In this document: positions 1 through 7,777 of the stretch, in pieces
Layout: each line of letters opens with the position of its first letter
Position numbering within the stretch: the first letter of the stretch is position 1
Assembly (NCBI GenBank): GCA_015057085.1
Contig: SVFB01000098.1
Span: 1-61,388, forward strand
Reading direction: 5' to 3'
From: Lachnospiraceae bacterium
Lineage (GTDB): Bacteria; Bacillota; Clostridia; Lachnospirales; Lachnospiraceae
Length of the DNA stretch: 61,388 nt
Notes under the pieces: model-generated
What the model was told of the DNA's origin: nothing
The model's input: the letters and a program-made list of their open reading frames with translations, nothing else
The model's database searches: none
Made by a program: the position numbers and the translations under genes

Positions 1-36
1 CAAATCTCGCGCCAAGTCTCGCGAGCGAGACTTGAA
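1..36 (+). repeat. Structured interspersed repeat, copy A (cut by window edge)
   Basis: These 36 bases match exactly the 3' end of the 130-bp element at 5593-5722. Visible are the end of hairpin 3 (CAAATCTCGCGC) and the whole terminal hairpin, CAAGTCTCGC/GCGAGACTTG with a 2-nt spacer. The rest lies outside the window. It sits downstream of the small EF-hand gene and on the opposite strand to it. Confidence 0.85.
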
Positions 37-70
37 TGCTTTCCCCTTCTCCTGTCAGTAGATTTTCTAA

Positions 71-364
71 TTATAGAAAAAAGATCACATAATACAGATA
101 ACCAAGCACCAGGATTGTCCCTATGAGTCCGCAACCAGGAATGAATTGCAGGATAAATGCCAGAATCAAAATCCACCATTGAACTTTAATATTCTTCTTT
201 GCACCTCTATGATGAAAAGTACCTTTATAAGAGGAGTCGTTTTCGTCGTGCTCTAGGAATTGTAAAGAATCATACAACTGAGCATTTTTTTCGAAATCAT
301 CCAACTTTCCATCATGATTAAAATCATACAAACCATCCTGCAATTCATCAAAATCATCTAACAT
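71..364 (-). CDS. Small EF-hand-like membrane protein (97 aa)
   Basis: Function not recognised. Near the N-terminus is a textbook 12-residue EF-hand loop, DFNHDGKLDDFE, with acidic or amide residues at positions 1, 3, 5, 9 and 12 and Gly at 6, so Ca2+ binding is plausible. The last 35 residues are strongly hydrophobic (from VQWWILILAF to the C-terminus) and could form two membrane segments around a PGCG turn. The N-terminal part is acidic and would be soluble. A GTG at 376 is possible, but ATG at 364 is preferred because TGAGG lies 6 nt upstream. The gene follows the alpha-CTD-like gene by a few bases and probably shares its transcript. Confidence 0.6.
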   Translation of the reverse strand: MLDDFDELQDGLYDFNHDGKLDDFEKNAQLYDSLQFLEHDENDSSYKGTFHHRGAKKNIKVQWWILILAFILQFIPGCGLIGTILVLGYLYYVIFFL

Positions 365-372
365 AAGCTTCC

Positions 373-750
373 TCACATTCTATGATTCTTCTCAATCGTT
401 TCCAGTATAAACAGTCTTTGTCTCTGTTCTGACATATTGGCCAGATTGAAAAGAAACAGCTTTTCCATGATTTCCGAGTAACTTTTCGCTCCACAATTTC
501 TGATCTTTTTTAAGTCGGCTCCGTTCGATAAATCAATGCAGAGTTCTCCAACTGTGTGATATCCTGCGCGTCGCAATCCATTTGTTGCCCGCACGCTTAA
601 GTCTAATGCTGCGATATCGCAGATTTCCATTTGGGGTGTCAGACGCATCGTAAAGCTGAATGTTGCCCCATGTCTTTCGTGTAGTCCAATTCCTGCTGCA
701 TCTTTAAATATCTTTTTGATTTGTTCGTATTTTTCGCTGTTCTTTGTCAT
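373..750 (-). CDS. Stand-alone RNA polymerase alpha-CTD-like protein (125 aa)
   Basis: The centre (about residues 45-100) resembles the C-terminal domain of RNA polymerase alpha: DIAALDLSVRATNGLRRAG corresponds to the alpha helix-1 region and LKKIRNCGAKSYSEI to the (HhH)2 'LGKKSL.EI' region that contacts DNA and activators. The N-terminal assembly domain of RpoA is absent, so this is not the polymerase subunit itself. ATG at 750 is chosen because GGAGGT lies 7 nt upstream; the gene then overlaps the Lrp-type regulator by 47 nt, so the two are translationally coupled. A role as a DNA-binding accessory factor with that regulator is inference. Confidence 0.75.
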   Translation of the reverse strand: MTKNSEKYEQIKKIFKDAAGIGLHERHGATFSFTMRLTPQMEICDIAALDLSVRATNGLRRAGYHTVGELCIDLSNGADLKKIRNCGAKSYSEIMEKLFLFNLANMSEQRQRLFILETIEKNHRM

Positions 751-1189
751 AGCGCACACCTCCGTAAACATCTTTGATGATTTCAGTAACAGCATGACAG
801 CTGAAATGTTCAATATCTTCTCCACAGCTTTTCTGAATCATCTTGAGTAAATATTTAAGGTTTCTGATATCTGTTGATGCAGCTACGATATGAATATGAT
901 TTTCCTTGGTGGTGCAAAAAATTTGTCGAATAAAAGCCGTTCTGGTGGATACATACTCCAATACTTTTTCGAAAGATTCCGGAGTTGTCGTGATGTCTAT
1001 CATCATTGTCACTTCATCCTCTCTGTATATCGTCGTATTATATCCGCGGATGATGCCTGCATCTTCCAATTTTTTCACACGCTTTTTGGCTGCCATTCTT
1101 GTCATGCCAAGTGCATTTCCCATTTCCTGGTATGTCATTCTGGCATTTCCCTTGATCATATTCAAAAGCTTTTCATCAATCTCGTCCAT
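704..1189 (-). CDS. Lrp/AsnC-family transcriptional regulator
   Basis: 161 aa. The N-terminal winged helix-turn-helix (MTYQEMGNALGMTRMAAKKR, then VKKLEDAGIIRGY) and the C-terminal ligand-binding RAM domain are in the usual order and length for Lrp/AsnC proteins, which form octamers and respond to amino acids or related small molecules. ATG at 1189 is chosen over an upstream in-frame start because GGAGAGG lies just before it. It is the first gene of a three-gene unit with the alpha-CTD-like and EF-hand genes. The ligand cannot be read from the sequence. Confidence 0.85.
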   Translation of the reverse strand: MDEIDEKLLNMIKGNARMTYQEMGNALGMTRMAAKKRVKKLEDAGIIRGYNTTIYREDEVTMMIDITTTPESFEKVLEYVSTRTAFIRQIFCTTKENHIHIVAASTDIRNLKYLLKMIQKSCGEDIEHFSCHAVTEIIKDVYGGVRYDKEQRKIRTNQKDI

Positions 1190-1269
1190 TAACCTCTCCT
1201 TTGTTTCCTTCAATGATGCGCGCTATCTTTGAATAATCTTATTATATTTACTATTTTTTAAAAACTCAA

Positions 1270-1300
1270 CAGGGCCGGTATCGATTCGATACCGGCCCTG
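1270..1300 (-). terminator. Strong hairpin terminator after the HD-GYP gene
   Basis: Perfect 15-bp inverted repeat CAGGGCCGGTATCGA/TCGATACCGGCCCTG. On the minus strand it is followed by TTGAGTTTTT. It closes the unit ending at 1314 and separates it from the Lrp-type gene. Confidence 0.85.
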
Positions 1301-1313
1301 TTCTGCAAACATT

Positions 1314-2336
1314 CTAATGCTGCTCACAAAAATCTCTCATGCGATATTCTATATCATCATCCATCATTTCCAGCATGATATCCGCAAATTTAGGATCAAA
1401 TTGCGTGCCCTTACCTTTTTCGATTTCATCTCTTACCTTTTCCTGTGGCAGCACCCCTCTGTAGCTGCGGTTGCTGGTCATGGCATCATAGGCATCCGCC
1501 ACAGCGATGATTCTTGCGACTTCCGGAATTTCTTCTCCTGAGATTCCATTTGGATAACCATTTCCGCCGTAACGCTCATGATGATATTTTGCACCTGCGG
1601 ATAATTCCGGCATTTCCCGGATATTACTTAAAATCTTATAACCGATTGCAGGATATTTTTTGATGCTGGCAAATTCTTCATCTGTAAGTCTTCCCGGCTT
1701 GTTGATGACTTCGTCCGGAACACCGATCTTTCCTACATCATGGAGAAGCCCCATCATAAAGATTTTTTCCTGCTGTTTCTCATCATATCCGTAGCGGCGC
1801 GCAATCTCCTTCGCATAGCTTGCCACTCGTCCGGAATGACCTTTTGTGTAATTATCCTTTGCATCGATGGCATCTGCAAGGCACTCGACGACATGCAAAA
1901 AGAGATTTTCGTTTTCTCTTGTTTTCTCATCTACCATACTCTCGAGGTTTCGCTGAAGCTGGGTGAGTTCCACCGCATGCTTTACTCTGAGCACCAGGAC
2001 ACTGGATGCAAAGGGCTTTCGGATAAAGTCCATCGCGCCAAGAGATAAGCCCTGTGTTTCTGTATCCTCTTCTTCGTTTGCAGTGAGGATGATTACCGGC
2101 GTATCCCGCCACTCTCCCTTACTGTTTTTCAGTTCCTTTATCACTTCGAAACCGCTGATTTCCGGCATATTGATATCCATCAATATCAGTTCAGGAGCAG
2201 AATGGTCCAACATATATTCCAGCAATGCTTTTCCGGATTTTAGCACCACCACCTTAAATCCTGCGTCTGTCAGGACACTCCATGATCTTTTCAAAATGAT
2301 AGGATCATCATCTACAACTATAATCTGTGGTATCAT
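1314..2336 (-). CDS. Response regulator with HD-GYP phosphodiesterase domain
   Basis: 340 aa. Receiver domain at residues 1-120 with the acidic pocket VVDDD and phospho-acceptor D54 (LILMDINMPE), a coiled linker, then a complete HD-GYP domain with HDVGKIGVPD near residue 198 and HHERYGGNGYP downstream. HD-GYP proteins hydrolyse cyclic di-GMP or related dinucleotides using a di- or tri-iron site. The gene is divergent from an Hpt gene 109 bp away and close to a hybrid histidine kinase, so a kinase-Hpt-HD-GYP phosphorelay is the likely arrangement. All metal-binding motif residues appear intact. Confidence 0.92.
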   Translation of the reverse strand: MIPQIIVVDDDPIILKRSWSVLTDAGFKVVVLKSGKALLEYMLDHSAPELILMDINMPEISGFEVIKELKNSKGEWRDTPVIILTANEEEDTETQGLSLGAMDFIRKPFASSVLVLRVKHAVELTQLQRNLESMVDEKTRENENLFLHVVECLADAIDAKDNYTKGHSGRVASYAKEIARRYGYDEKQQEKIFMMGLLHDVGKIGVPDEVINKPGRLTDEEFASIKKYPAIGYKILSNIREMPELSAGAKYHHERYGGNGYPNGISGEEIPEVARIIAVADAYDAMTSNRSYRGVLPQEKVRDEIEKGKGTQFDPKFADIMLEMMDDDIEYRMRDFCEQH

Positions 2337-2445
2337 CTAAAAACCTCCTATCGACTGTCGTTCTGAATAAAAAATCGTTTCTCGATTAGTTCCGTCATGA
2401 TATACTAAAAGTATCAACCAAGCACATAATTCGGAGGAAATATCT

Positions 2446-3057
2446 ATGAATATTTATATTCCCGGCGTAGATGTCAATCAAGCAATCAAAAATTCCGGTT
2501 CTACAGAGCTTTTCCTAGACCTGTTAAATGATGTTTACAAGCTGATGGACGAAAAGTGCAATCAGGTCGAAACCTATCTGCGAGAGAATGATTTGGAAAA
2601 TTACACCATTCTGGTTCACTCTCTAAAGACGGCCTGTCGCATGATTGGCGCCATGGAGCTTGGTGAAGATTTCTTTACGCTCGAAAAACTCGGAAAAGAA
2701 AAGCAACTGCTGCAACTTCAGGAAAAGACACCGGAGATTCTGGATACATTTCGCGCATTAAAGTCGTATCTTGCGCCTTATGTAGCAAAGAGCGACGGCG
2801 CCCAAACAGAATTTGATCCGAAGGCAATCACTACGCTCCTCGATCAGCTTCAAAATGCAATCGATGATTTCGACCTTAGCCTGGCTGAGGATATCACCGG
2901 CCAATTATTGCGCTACCACTGTGAGTCCTGTCTCTATGAGAAATTTGAGACTTTATCACAGCTCGTTACAAATCTTGACTATGAGGAAGCAAAGGAATTA
3001 GCCTCAGATTGCTCCAAAATAATCCGCAATCAGTCTGATTGTCTCTTCTTTACTTAA
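2446..3057 (+). CDS. Hpt (histidine phosphotransfer) protein
   Basis: 203 aa. The N-terminal four-helix Hpt domain carries the phosphorylatable histidine H58 in VHSLKTACRMIGA. A second helical half (residues about 125-200) is of unclear function. RBS CGGAGGAAATATCT precedes the ATG. It faces the HD-GYP regulator (divergent), and its 3' end overlaps the 3' end of the hybrid kinase gene on the other strand by 54 bp. It probably relays phosphate between that kinase and a receiver protein. A short palindromic stretch TGATA-TACTAAAAG-TATCA lies in the shared upstream region. Confidence 0.82.
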   Translation: MNIYIPGVDVNQAIKNSGSTELFLDLLNDVYKLMDEKCNQVETYLRENDLENYTILVHSLKTACRMIGAMELGEDFFTLEKLGKEKQLLQLQEKTPEILDTFRALKSYLAPYVAKSDGAQTEFDPKAITTLLDQLQNAIDDFDLSLAEDITGQLLRYHCESCLYEKFETLSQLVTNLDYEEAKELASDCSKIIRNQSDCLFFT

Positions 3058-5502
3058 ATTGCTCAAATTCGTTTGAATCGAATTTAATTTGATCGATTCC
3101 GCTTGTAATTGTATCTTTTCATCCACAAGTAGAAGTTCTGCTTCATGCTTTTGTAAAAAGGAGATTGCCTGAGCTTCGGATTTGACCACGACCACATGAT
3201 AACTGTCCTGTAGCCATTCACGCAGCTTCTTTAAGATATCCACATCATCGACCACCACTAATATATGATGTAAAATCTCAGGTGTCGGATTGATATAATT
3301 CTCCGGTAAATAACGGAGGAATAAATCCTCTAATCGGTTCGTGTCAATCGGCTTCGTCAGATAATCATCGAATCCTGCTTCGATATAAAATTCGCGCATA
3401 CCGGATATTGCATTTGCAGTCAGACAAATCACCGGTGTTGACTGATTTGGCGTATCTGCATAGGATTTCATTTCTTGAATCGTTTCGATGCCATCTTTTT
3501 CCGGCATCATATGATCCAGGAAAATCATATCGTAATGCTTTTTCTGAAACAGACTGATGCATGCATCTCCGCTATCCGCGGTGTCAATTTGCATCTTTGT
3601 ATCAGACAAAAGACTCTTAAATACTTTCAGATTCATCTCAGAGTCGTCCACCACCAGGATACTTGCCTGTGGCGCGGTAAATTTCACCCGGTATATGCTT
3701 CGCTTGCTTTGGAAGTCATTGAATGCAGTTTCGAAATCACCCACCGGCTCCCAGCTGATTACCTTTTGCTTTAAATCAAATGAGAATTCCGATCCCACGC
3801 CATATTCGCTTTTAACCTGAATTGTACTTCCCATCATTTTCAGAAAGCTCTGGGCGATTGCCATTCCAAGTCCGGTTCCCTCAATATGACGATTCTTGAT
3901 TTCTTCGATTCGTTCAAAGGCGACAAATAGTTTATCTAAATCCTCTTGCTTAATGCCGATTCCTGTATCCTTTACCATCACATGAATCATCACTTCATCC
4001 GCTTGTGTTTCACTTTTACTGCAGGATACGGAAAATATAATTTTTCCCTCCTTTGTATATTTCACAGCATTCGAAAGGAGATTTGTAATGACTTGCTTGA
4101 TTCGGATTTCATCACCGTTCATGATTCGTGGGATATTTTCATCCACCAAAAGTTCAAACGCAAGCCCCTTCTCCTTCGCCCGGTCCAAAACCATATTCAC
4201 AAGGTCATTTAAAAGCGAGATGAAATTATAATCCACCGGAATAATTTCCATCTTTCCTGCTTCAATCTTTGAGAAATCCAAAATATCCTTGATAATTCCA
4301 AGGAGGGTATTTCCTGCGGTACGGATATTCTCTGCATATCTTACGATATCCTCATCCCGGCTTTTCCTTAATATCATCTCATCCATACCGATGATGGCAT
4401 TCATTGGAGTCCTGATATCATGAGACATGGTGGAAAGGAATCGGGACTTTGCTTCGTTTGCTTCATTTGCCGCAATTACAGCTGCTGCCAGCTTTCGGTT
4501 AAAACTATGAAGAATTAAAAGGTTAAACACCAATAATACCAGCAGTCCTACGGAGACAATCCCCAGCAAAACCCAATCCACGGATCTGCTGGCGGACAGT
4601 TCTTTCGCAGGAATATAAGCAATCAGATACCAGGAATTCAGTCCGCTCAAAGGCGTATAGGCAATAATGCTATCCTCACTTTTTGAATTTCGAATATGCA
4701 TTGAGCCTGTATCTGCGGTGATGGTTTGTATGGCTTCATTGTATTCCTGCTTTGACATAGGATTATAGGATTTGAAATATTCAAAGAAATTGCTGTTCTT
4801 CAGCGACTTTCCATGAATCATATAATCTCCGTCACCATCTATGAGAGAAATTTCCACATTATCATATTCCCCTTTTAGAAATACCAGCTTTTGCTCCAGA
4901 CGGTTCACCGGTACCACACGGATGAGAAGTCCCTCTCTCAAGGCTTCCGTTTCGCTATCCAACACCTGAACCTGATTATAAAATGCGATTGATTGCTCCC
5001 CATTTAGCGGATTGGTATATGCTCTTGTAAGCTGTACCTTCGTATCTTCACTTGTGTTTTCTGTATTTTCGTTTTTAATATTCCCGATTTCCAGATTCTC
5101 GAAAATCTGGATGCTGGAATAATTCACAGAATAATCCGATTCGTCTGTCGCACTCGGAGTTGTGGAAATTCCTTCCATCGAACCATCATCAATAAAAATT
5201 AAATGTCCGGATATTTCAGGAGAGATTTTAGCTTTTCGAATATAAGAGATTGCTTCATCAATCGTCATGGGATTGCCCGCTTCAGCAGATCGATTGATGT
5301 AATTAGACCAGATATCACACAGATGTTGTTCATCTGCGAGATAATTGTAGATGATTTGCTCTGTTGTGATAGTCATTTTTTCAAAAGACGCAATCGTAAC
5401 ACGGTTTGATTCTATTGCTCTATCGTTTGCATATTTTACGATAATACAAAGAATCAACCCTACCATCAGAATATTAATGATAACAATATATCTTCTCTTC
5501 AA
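3004..5502 (-). CDS. Hybrid sensor histidine kinase with two receiver domains, the second truncated
   Basis: 832 aa. Membrane segments at about 5-24 and 309-332 bracket a roughly 280-residue extracytoplasmic sensor (dCache/PAS-like by position). Then come HisKA with H-box SHDIRTPMNA near residue 360, a HATPase domain (DTGIGI, GTGLGMAI), and a complete receiver with D near 662 (MIFLDHMMPEKDG). A second receiver starts at about 745 (ILVVVDD) but stops soon after its acceptor strand (LLLVDEK, about 794), so it lacks the C-terminal half of the fold. The gene end overlaps the convergent Hpt gene by 54 bp. It likely signals through Hpt to HD-GYP regulators. Confidence 0.9.
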   Translation of the reverse strand: MKRRYIVIINILMVGLILCIIVKYANDRAIESNRVTIASFEKMTITTEQIIYNYLADEQHLCDIWSNYINRSAEAGNPMTIDEAISYIRKAKISPEISGHLIFIDDGSMEGISTTPSATDESDYSVNYSSIQIFENLEIGNIKNENTENTSEDTKVQLTRAYTNPLNGEQSIAFYNQVQVLDSETEALREGLLIRVVPVNRLEQKLVFLKGEYDNVEISLIDGDGDYMIHGKSLKNSNFFEYFKSYNPMSKQEYNEAIQTITADTGSMHIRNSKSEDSIIAYTPLSGLNSWYLIAYIPAKELSASRSVDWVLLGIVSVGLLVLLVFNLLILHSFNRKLAAAVIAANEANEAKSRFLSTMSHDIRTPMNAIIGMDEMILRKSRDEDIVRYAENIRTAGNTLLGIIKDILDFSKIEAGKMEIIPVDYNFISLLNDLVNMVLDRAKEKGLAFELLVDENIPRIMNGDEIRIKQVITNLLSNAVKYTKEGKIIFSVSCSKSETQADEVMIHVMVKDTGIGIKQEDLDKLFVAFERIEEIKNRHIEGTGLGMAIAQSFLKMMGSTIQVKSEYGVGSEFSFDLKQKVISWEPVGDFETAFNDFQSKRSIYRVKFTAPQASILVVDDSEMNLKVFKSLLSDTKMQIDTADSGDACISLFQKKHYDMIFLDHMMPEKDGIETIQEMKSYADTPNQSTPVICLTANAISGMREFYIEAGFDDYLTKPIDTNRLEDLFLRYLPENYINPTPEILHHILVVVDDVDILKKLREWLQDSYHVVVVKSEAQAISFLQKHEAELLLVDEKIQLQAESIKLNSIQTNLSNLSKEETIRLIADYFGAI

Positions 5503-5592
5503 TCTACGCCCTCTGCAAAATTCAAACCAAATATGTCATGATTACAGTTAAATTATATCAGATAATTTAGATGATTTACAGCCTATTATCTG

Positions 5593-5722
5593 TTTATCTC
5601 AGTCGGAGTTACAATCTCCGACTGAGATAAACGCTCCGCGAGGATGCGCAGAGATTTGCATATGAAATATGTCAGCTATGCTGACGCAAATCTCGCGCCA
5701 AGTCTCGCGAGCGAGACTTGAA
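5593..5722 (+). repeat. Structured interspersed repeat, copy B (complete, 130 bp)
   Basis: Four helices can be drawn directly. P1: TTTATCTCAGTCGGAG/CTCCGACTGAGATAAA, 16 bp, 7-nt loop (5593-5631). P2: TCC-GCGA-GGA with a GNRA-type loop (5635-5644). P3: GCGC-A-GAGATTTGC paired with GCAAATCTC-GCGC (5646-5698), enclosing the hairpin GTCAGC-TAT-GCTGAC. P4: CAAGTCTCGC-GA-GCGAGACTTG (5699-5720). Copy C at 30551-30680 is 128/130 identical on the other strand. No open reading frame or T-tract follows, so it is not an ordinary terminator. Confidence 0.93.
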
Positions 5723-5795
5723 CATCCAATTTTTTGGATATTTTCTTTTTATCTCTTAAAAAGATGGTATCTTCGTTTTCTTGGCTTTATGAATA

Positions 5796-5804
5796 TGCTA
5801 TAAT
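5796..5804 (+). promoter_or_regulatory. Extended -10 promoter of the ABC exporter operon
   Basis: TGCTATAAT: a perfect -10 hexamer (5799-5804) preceded by TG, with only a weak -35 at the expected distance, as is common for extended -10 promoters. It lies 47 nt before the ATG at 5852 and downstream of repeat copy B. Confidence 0.6.
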
Positions 5805-5851
5805 TATGCGGTTATATGGTATATAGAGGAAACTAAGAAAGAGGGTTTTAC

Positions 5852-6520
5852 ATGCAGGTTCATATTGCAGATATTCATAAAAGATATGGCAAAAAGCAAA
5901 TCCTATCCGGAGCAGGTTTTGATGCAAAAGGTGGCGATTGCATTGGTTTAATTGGCAAAAACGGAAGTGGCAAGTCCACTCTTTTATCCATTTTGGCCGG
6001 CGTCGTGCGCGCTGATTCCGGTTCTTTTTTGATTGACGGAAAGGATTGTCTTGCCGACGAAGCTCTTCGCCAAAAGGAAGTCGCTTATGTGCCTCAAGGC
6101 ACACCGCTTTTGGATGAGCTGACTGCAAGAGATAATCTACGGATGTGGTATTCGAAGGAAGCTTTGGAAGAAAGCTTATCCAACGGATTTTTAAAGATGC
6201 TTGGCATTGATGAATTTCTGGATGTCACGGTTAATCGCATGTCCGGCGGCATGAAAAAACGTCTGTCCATCGGATGTGCCATTCACCACAATCCACGTGT
6301 GCTTTTATTGGACGAATCCTCTTCTGCTTTGGATTTAATCTGCAGAGAGGAAATCTATTCCTATTTCCGCGCCTTCCGCGAAAACGGTGGCTTGTTAATT
6401 CTTGTCACCCACGAATTGCGCGAAATCGAGCAATGCAGTCAATGCTATTTGCTGAAAGATCAAACCACTGTTGCCTACGACTATGATTCCGATATTGAAA
6501 GATTGACTTCACTCTTATGA
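5852..6520 (+). CDS. ABC transporter ATP-binding subunit (ABC-2 exporter)
   Basis: 222 aa. Walker A GKNGSGKS (35-42), Q-loop region YVPQG, signature MSGGMKKRLS, Walker B VLLLDESSSALD (Ser replaces the usual Pro after the catalytic Glu) and the switch histidine in LVTHE. It powers the two membrane proteins that follow; the stop overlaps the next ATG (ATGA), so translation is coupled. RBS GAGGG. The partners have ABC-2-type topology, so export is more likely than import. The substrate (peptide, drug, lipid) is not deducible. Expression probably starts at the extended -10 promoter at 5796-5804. Confidence 0.9.
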   Translation: MQVHIADIHKRYGKKQILSGAGFDAKGGDCIGLIGKNGSGKSTLLSILAGVVRADSGSFLIDGKDCLADEALRQKEVAYVPQGTPLLDELTARDNLRMWYSKEALEESLSNGFLKMLGIDEFLDVTVNRMSGGMKKRLSIGCAIHHNPRVLLLDESSSALDLICREEIYSYFRAFRENGGLLILVTHELREIEQCSQCYLLKDQTTVAYDYDSDIERLTSLL

Positions 6521-7764
6521 ATACGAAAAGCTATTTTTATGGACAATCCAAACGAATACGAAAGCTCTTTCGCGGCATCTTTTGCTTATCCATTGTGTTT
6601 GCCCTTGTAATCGGCATCTGTGGTTATCTGTATTCAAGCAATAGCAATTATACGAAAAAGACTTCGAAATACGAGATTGGTCTGCTCTGCGCAAATGAGA
6701 GCGAAATCGTATCGGTGGGCCTAAATCTGGCCCAGAATCTGGATGATTCCAAATACATTATCAACATCAAAGAATTCTCTTCCGAGGAGGAAGGCTTTGA
6801 TGCGTTGCATCGCAATCAAATCTCTGCTTTTCTGGTAATTCCGGATGAGCCAATTGAAGAATTGATTGCACAGCATCAGCCTCCACATGTCAAACTCTAT
6901 ACCGCCAGTCAAAAAGGGATTACGACCGTGGTGATGGAAGAAGTCGCATCCATTATTTCCGATGATTTGATTTATACGGAAGCTGCAATGTGCGCCTTTC
7001 ATGACGCACTTGTAGAAACGGACTATTCCGAGGTTCGCAAAGAACTTCTGGCAAAGGAATTGCTACTGACTTACGCCGGTGTGCTGCTCACCCGCTCCAG
7101 CATCTCAAATGTGGTGGTGCTGGGCTTAGAGAATGGGCTTTCTTTGTTTGGCTTTTTCTTCTGCGGTTTGATTTTGTTTTATACAGTGATGCTTTCTTTC
7201 TGTTGTATTTCTTACTTTCTGGGAAAACGAAATGAATTCTTTATGCTTTCTGCCGCAAATGGTGTGAAAGCAACCAAACAGGTTTTATGCGAATTTGTAT
7301 GCTTCTATGCTGCAAATCTGATTTGCGCATTGTTTACGCTGCTATGCGTTTACATCGTGCTACGCACAGGCATCATGGAAGTGCCGGAATTATCCGGACA
7401 TCTCACGCAAAAATATCTTACCTTTACAGGGATGTATCTTGTGATTCTTCTGGGACTTTGTGCATTTGAATTTATGCTGTTTGATGCAATCGGAGGAATC
7501 ATCAATAAGTTTCTCATGCCTTTTATCGTATTAATCGGCTGCAGTTTCTTATCCGGATATTTTTATCCCGCCTCCTTTTTGCCAAAGGCTGCCCAAAGCA
7601 TTGGCGCCGTCTTGCCAACAGGTGTATCCTATCGCCTGCTTGCAGCAACATTGACCGGACAAAATATTGGATTACCGCTTCTACTTTTCCTTACTTATGC
7701 AATCGCAGAACTTGCCATTGCAATCCGAGTAAGAAAGCTTCGTATCGAAAAAGGAATTGATTAA
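6517..7764 (+). CDS. ABC-2 type exporter permease, first subunit
   Basis: 415 aa. One N-terminal membrane segment (about 20-38), a long extracytoplasmic region of about 170 residues, then five to six membrane helices at the C-terminal end: the layout of the ABC-2/YhgE-like permease group. It starts inside the stop codon of the ATPase gene. The second permease 13 bp downstream has the same topology, so the complex is probably a heterodimeric membrane domain plus two ATPases. Assignment is by topology and context; there is no substrate motif. Confidence 0.78.
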   Translation: MNTKSYFYGQSKRIRKLFRGIFCLSIVFALVIGICGYLYSSNSNYTKKTSKYEIGLLCANESEIVSVGLNLAQNLDDSKYIINIKEFSSEEEGFDALHRNQISAFLVIPDEPIEELIAQHQPPHVKLYTASQKGITTVVMEEVASIISDDLIYTEAAMCAFHDALVETDYSEVRKELLAKELLLTYAGVLLTRSSISNVVVLGLENGLSLFGFFFCGLILFYTVMLSFCCISYFLGKRNEFFMLSAANGVKATKQVLCEFVCFYAANLICALFTLLCVYIVLRTGIMEVPELSGHLTQKYLTFTGMYLVILLGLCAFEFMLFDAIGGIINKFLMPFIVLIGCSFLSGYFYPASFLPKAAQSIGAVLPTGVSYRLLAATLTGQNIGLPLLLFLTYAIAELAIAIRVRKLRIEKGID

Positions 7765-7777
7765 AAAGGATTGACAC

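Larger units (their letters stand above)
5503..5851. other. 349-bp gene-free stretch
   Basis: Divergent intergenic region between the hybrid kinase (-) and the ABC exporter (+). It holds repeat copy B (5593-5722) and an extended -10 promoter for the exporter (5796-5804). No convincing small gene was seen. Confidence 0.7.

Noticed and set aside
5593-5722. Repeat as an ordinary rho-independent terminator
   Set aside because: No T-run follows any hairpin, the element is 130 bp with several helices, and copy B lies between two divergent genes where no terminator is needed.
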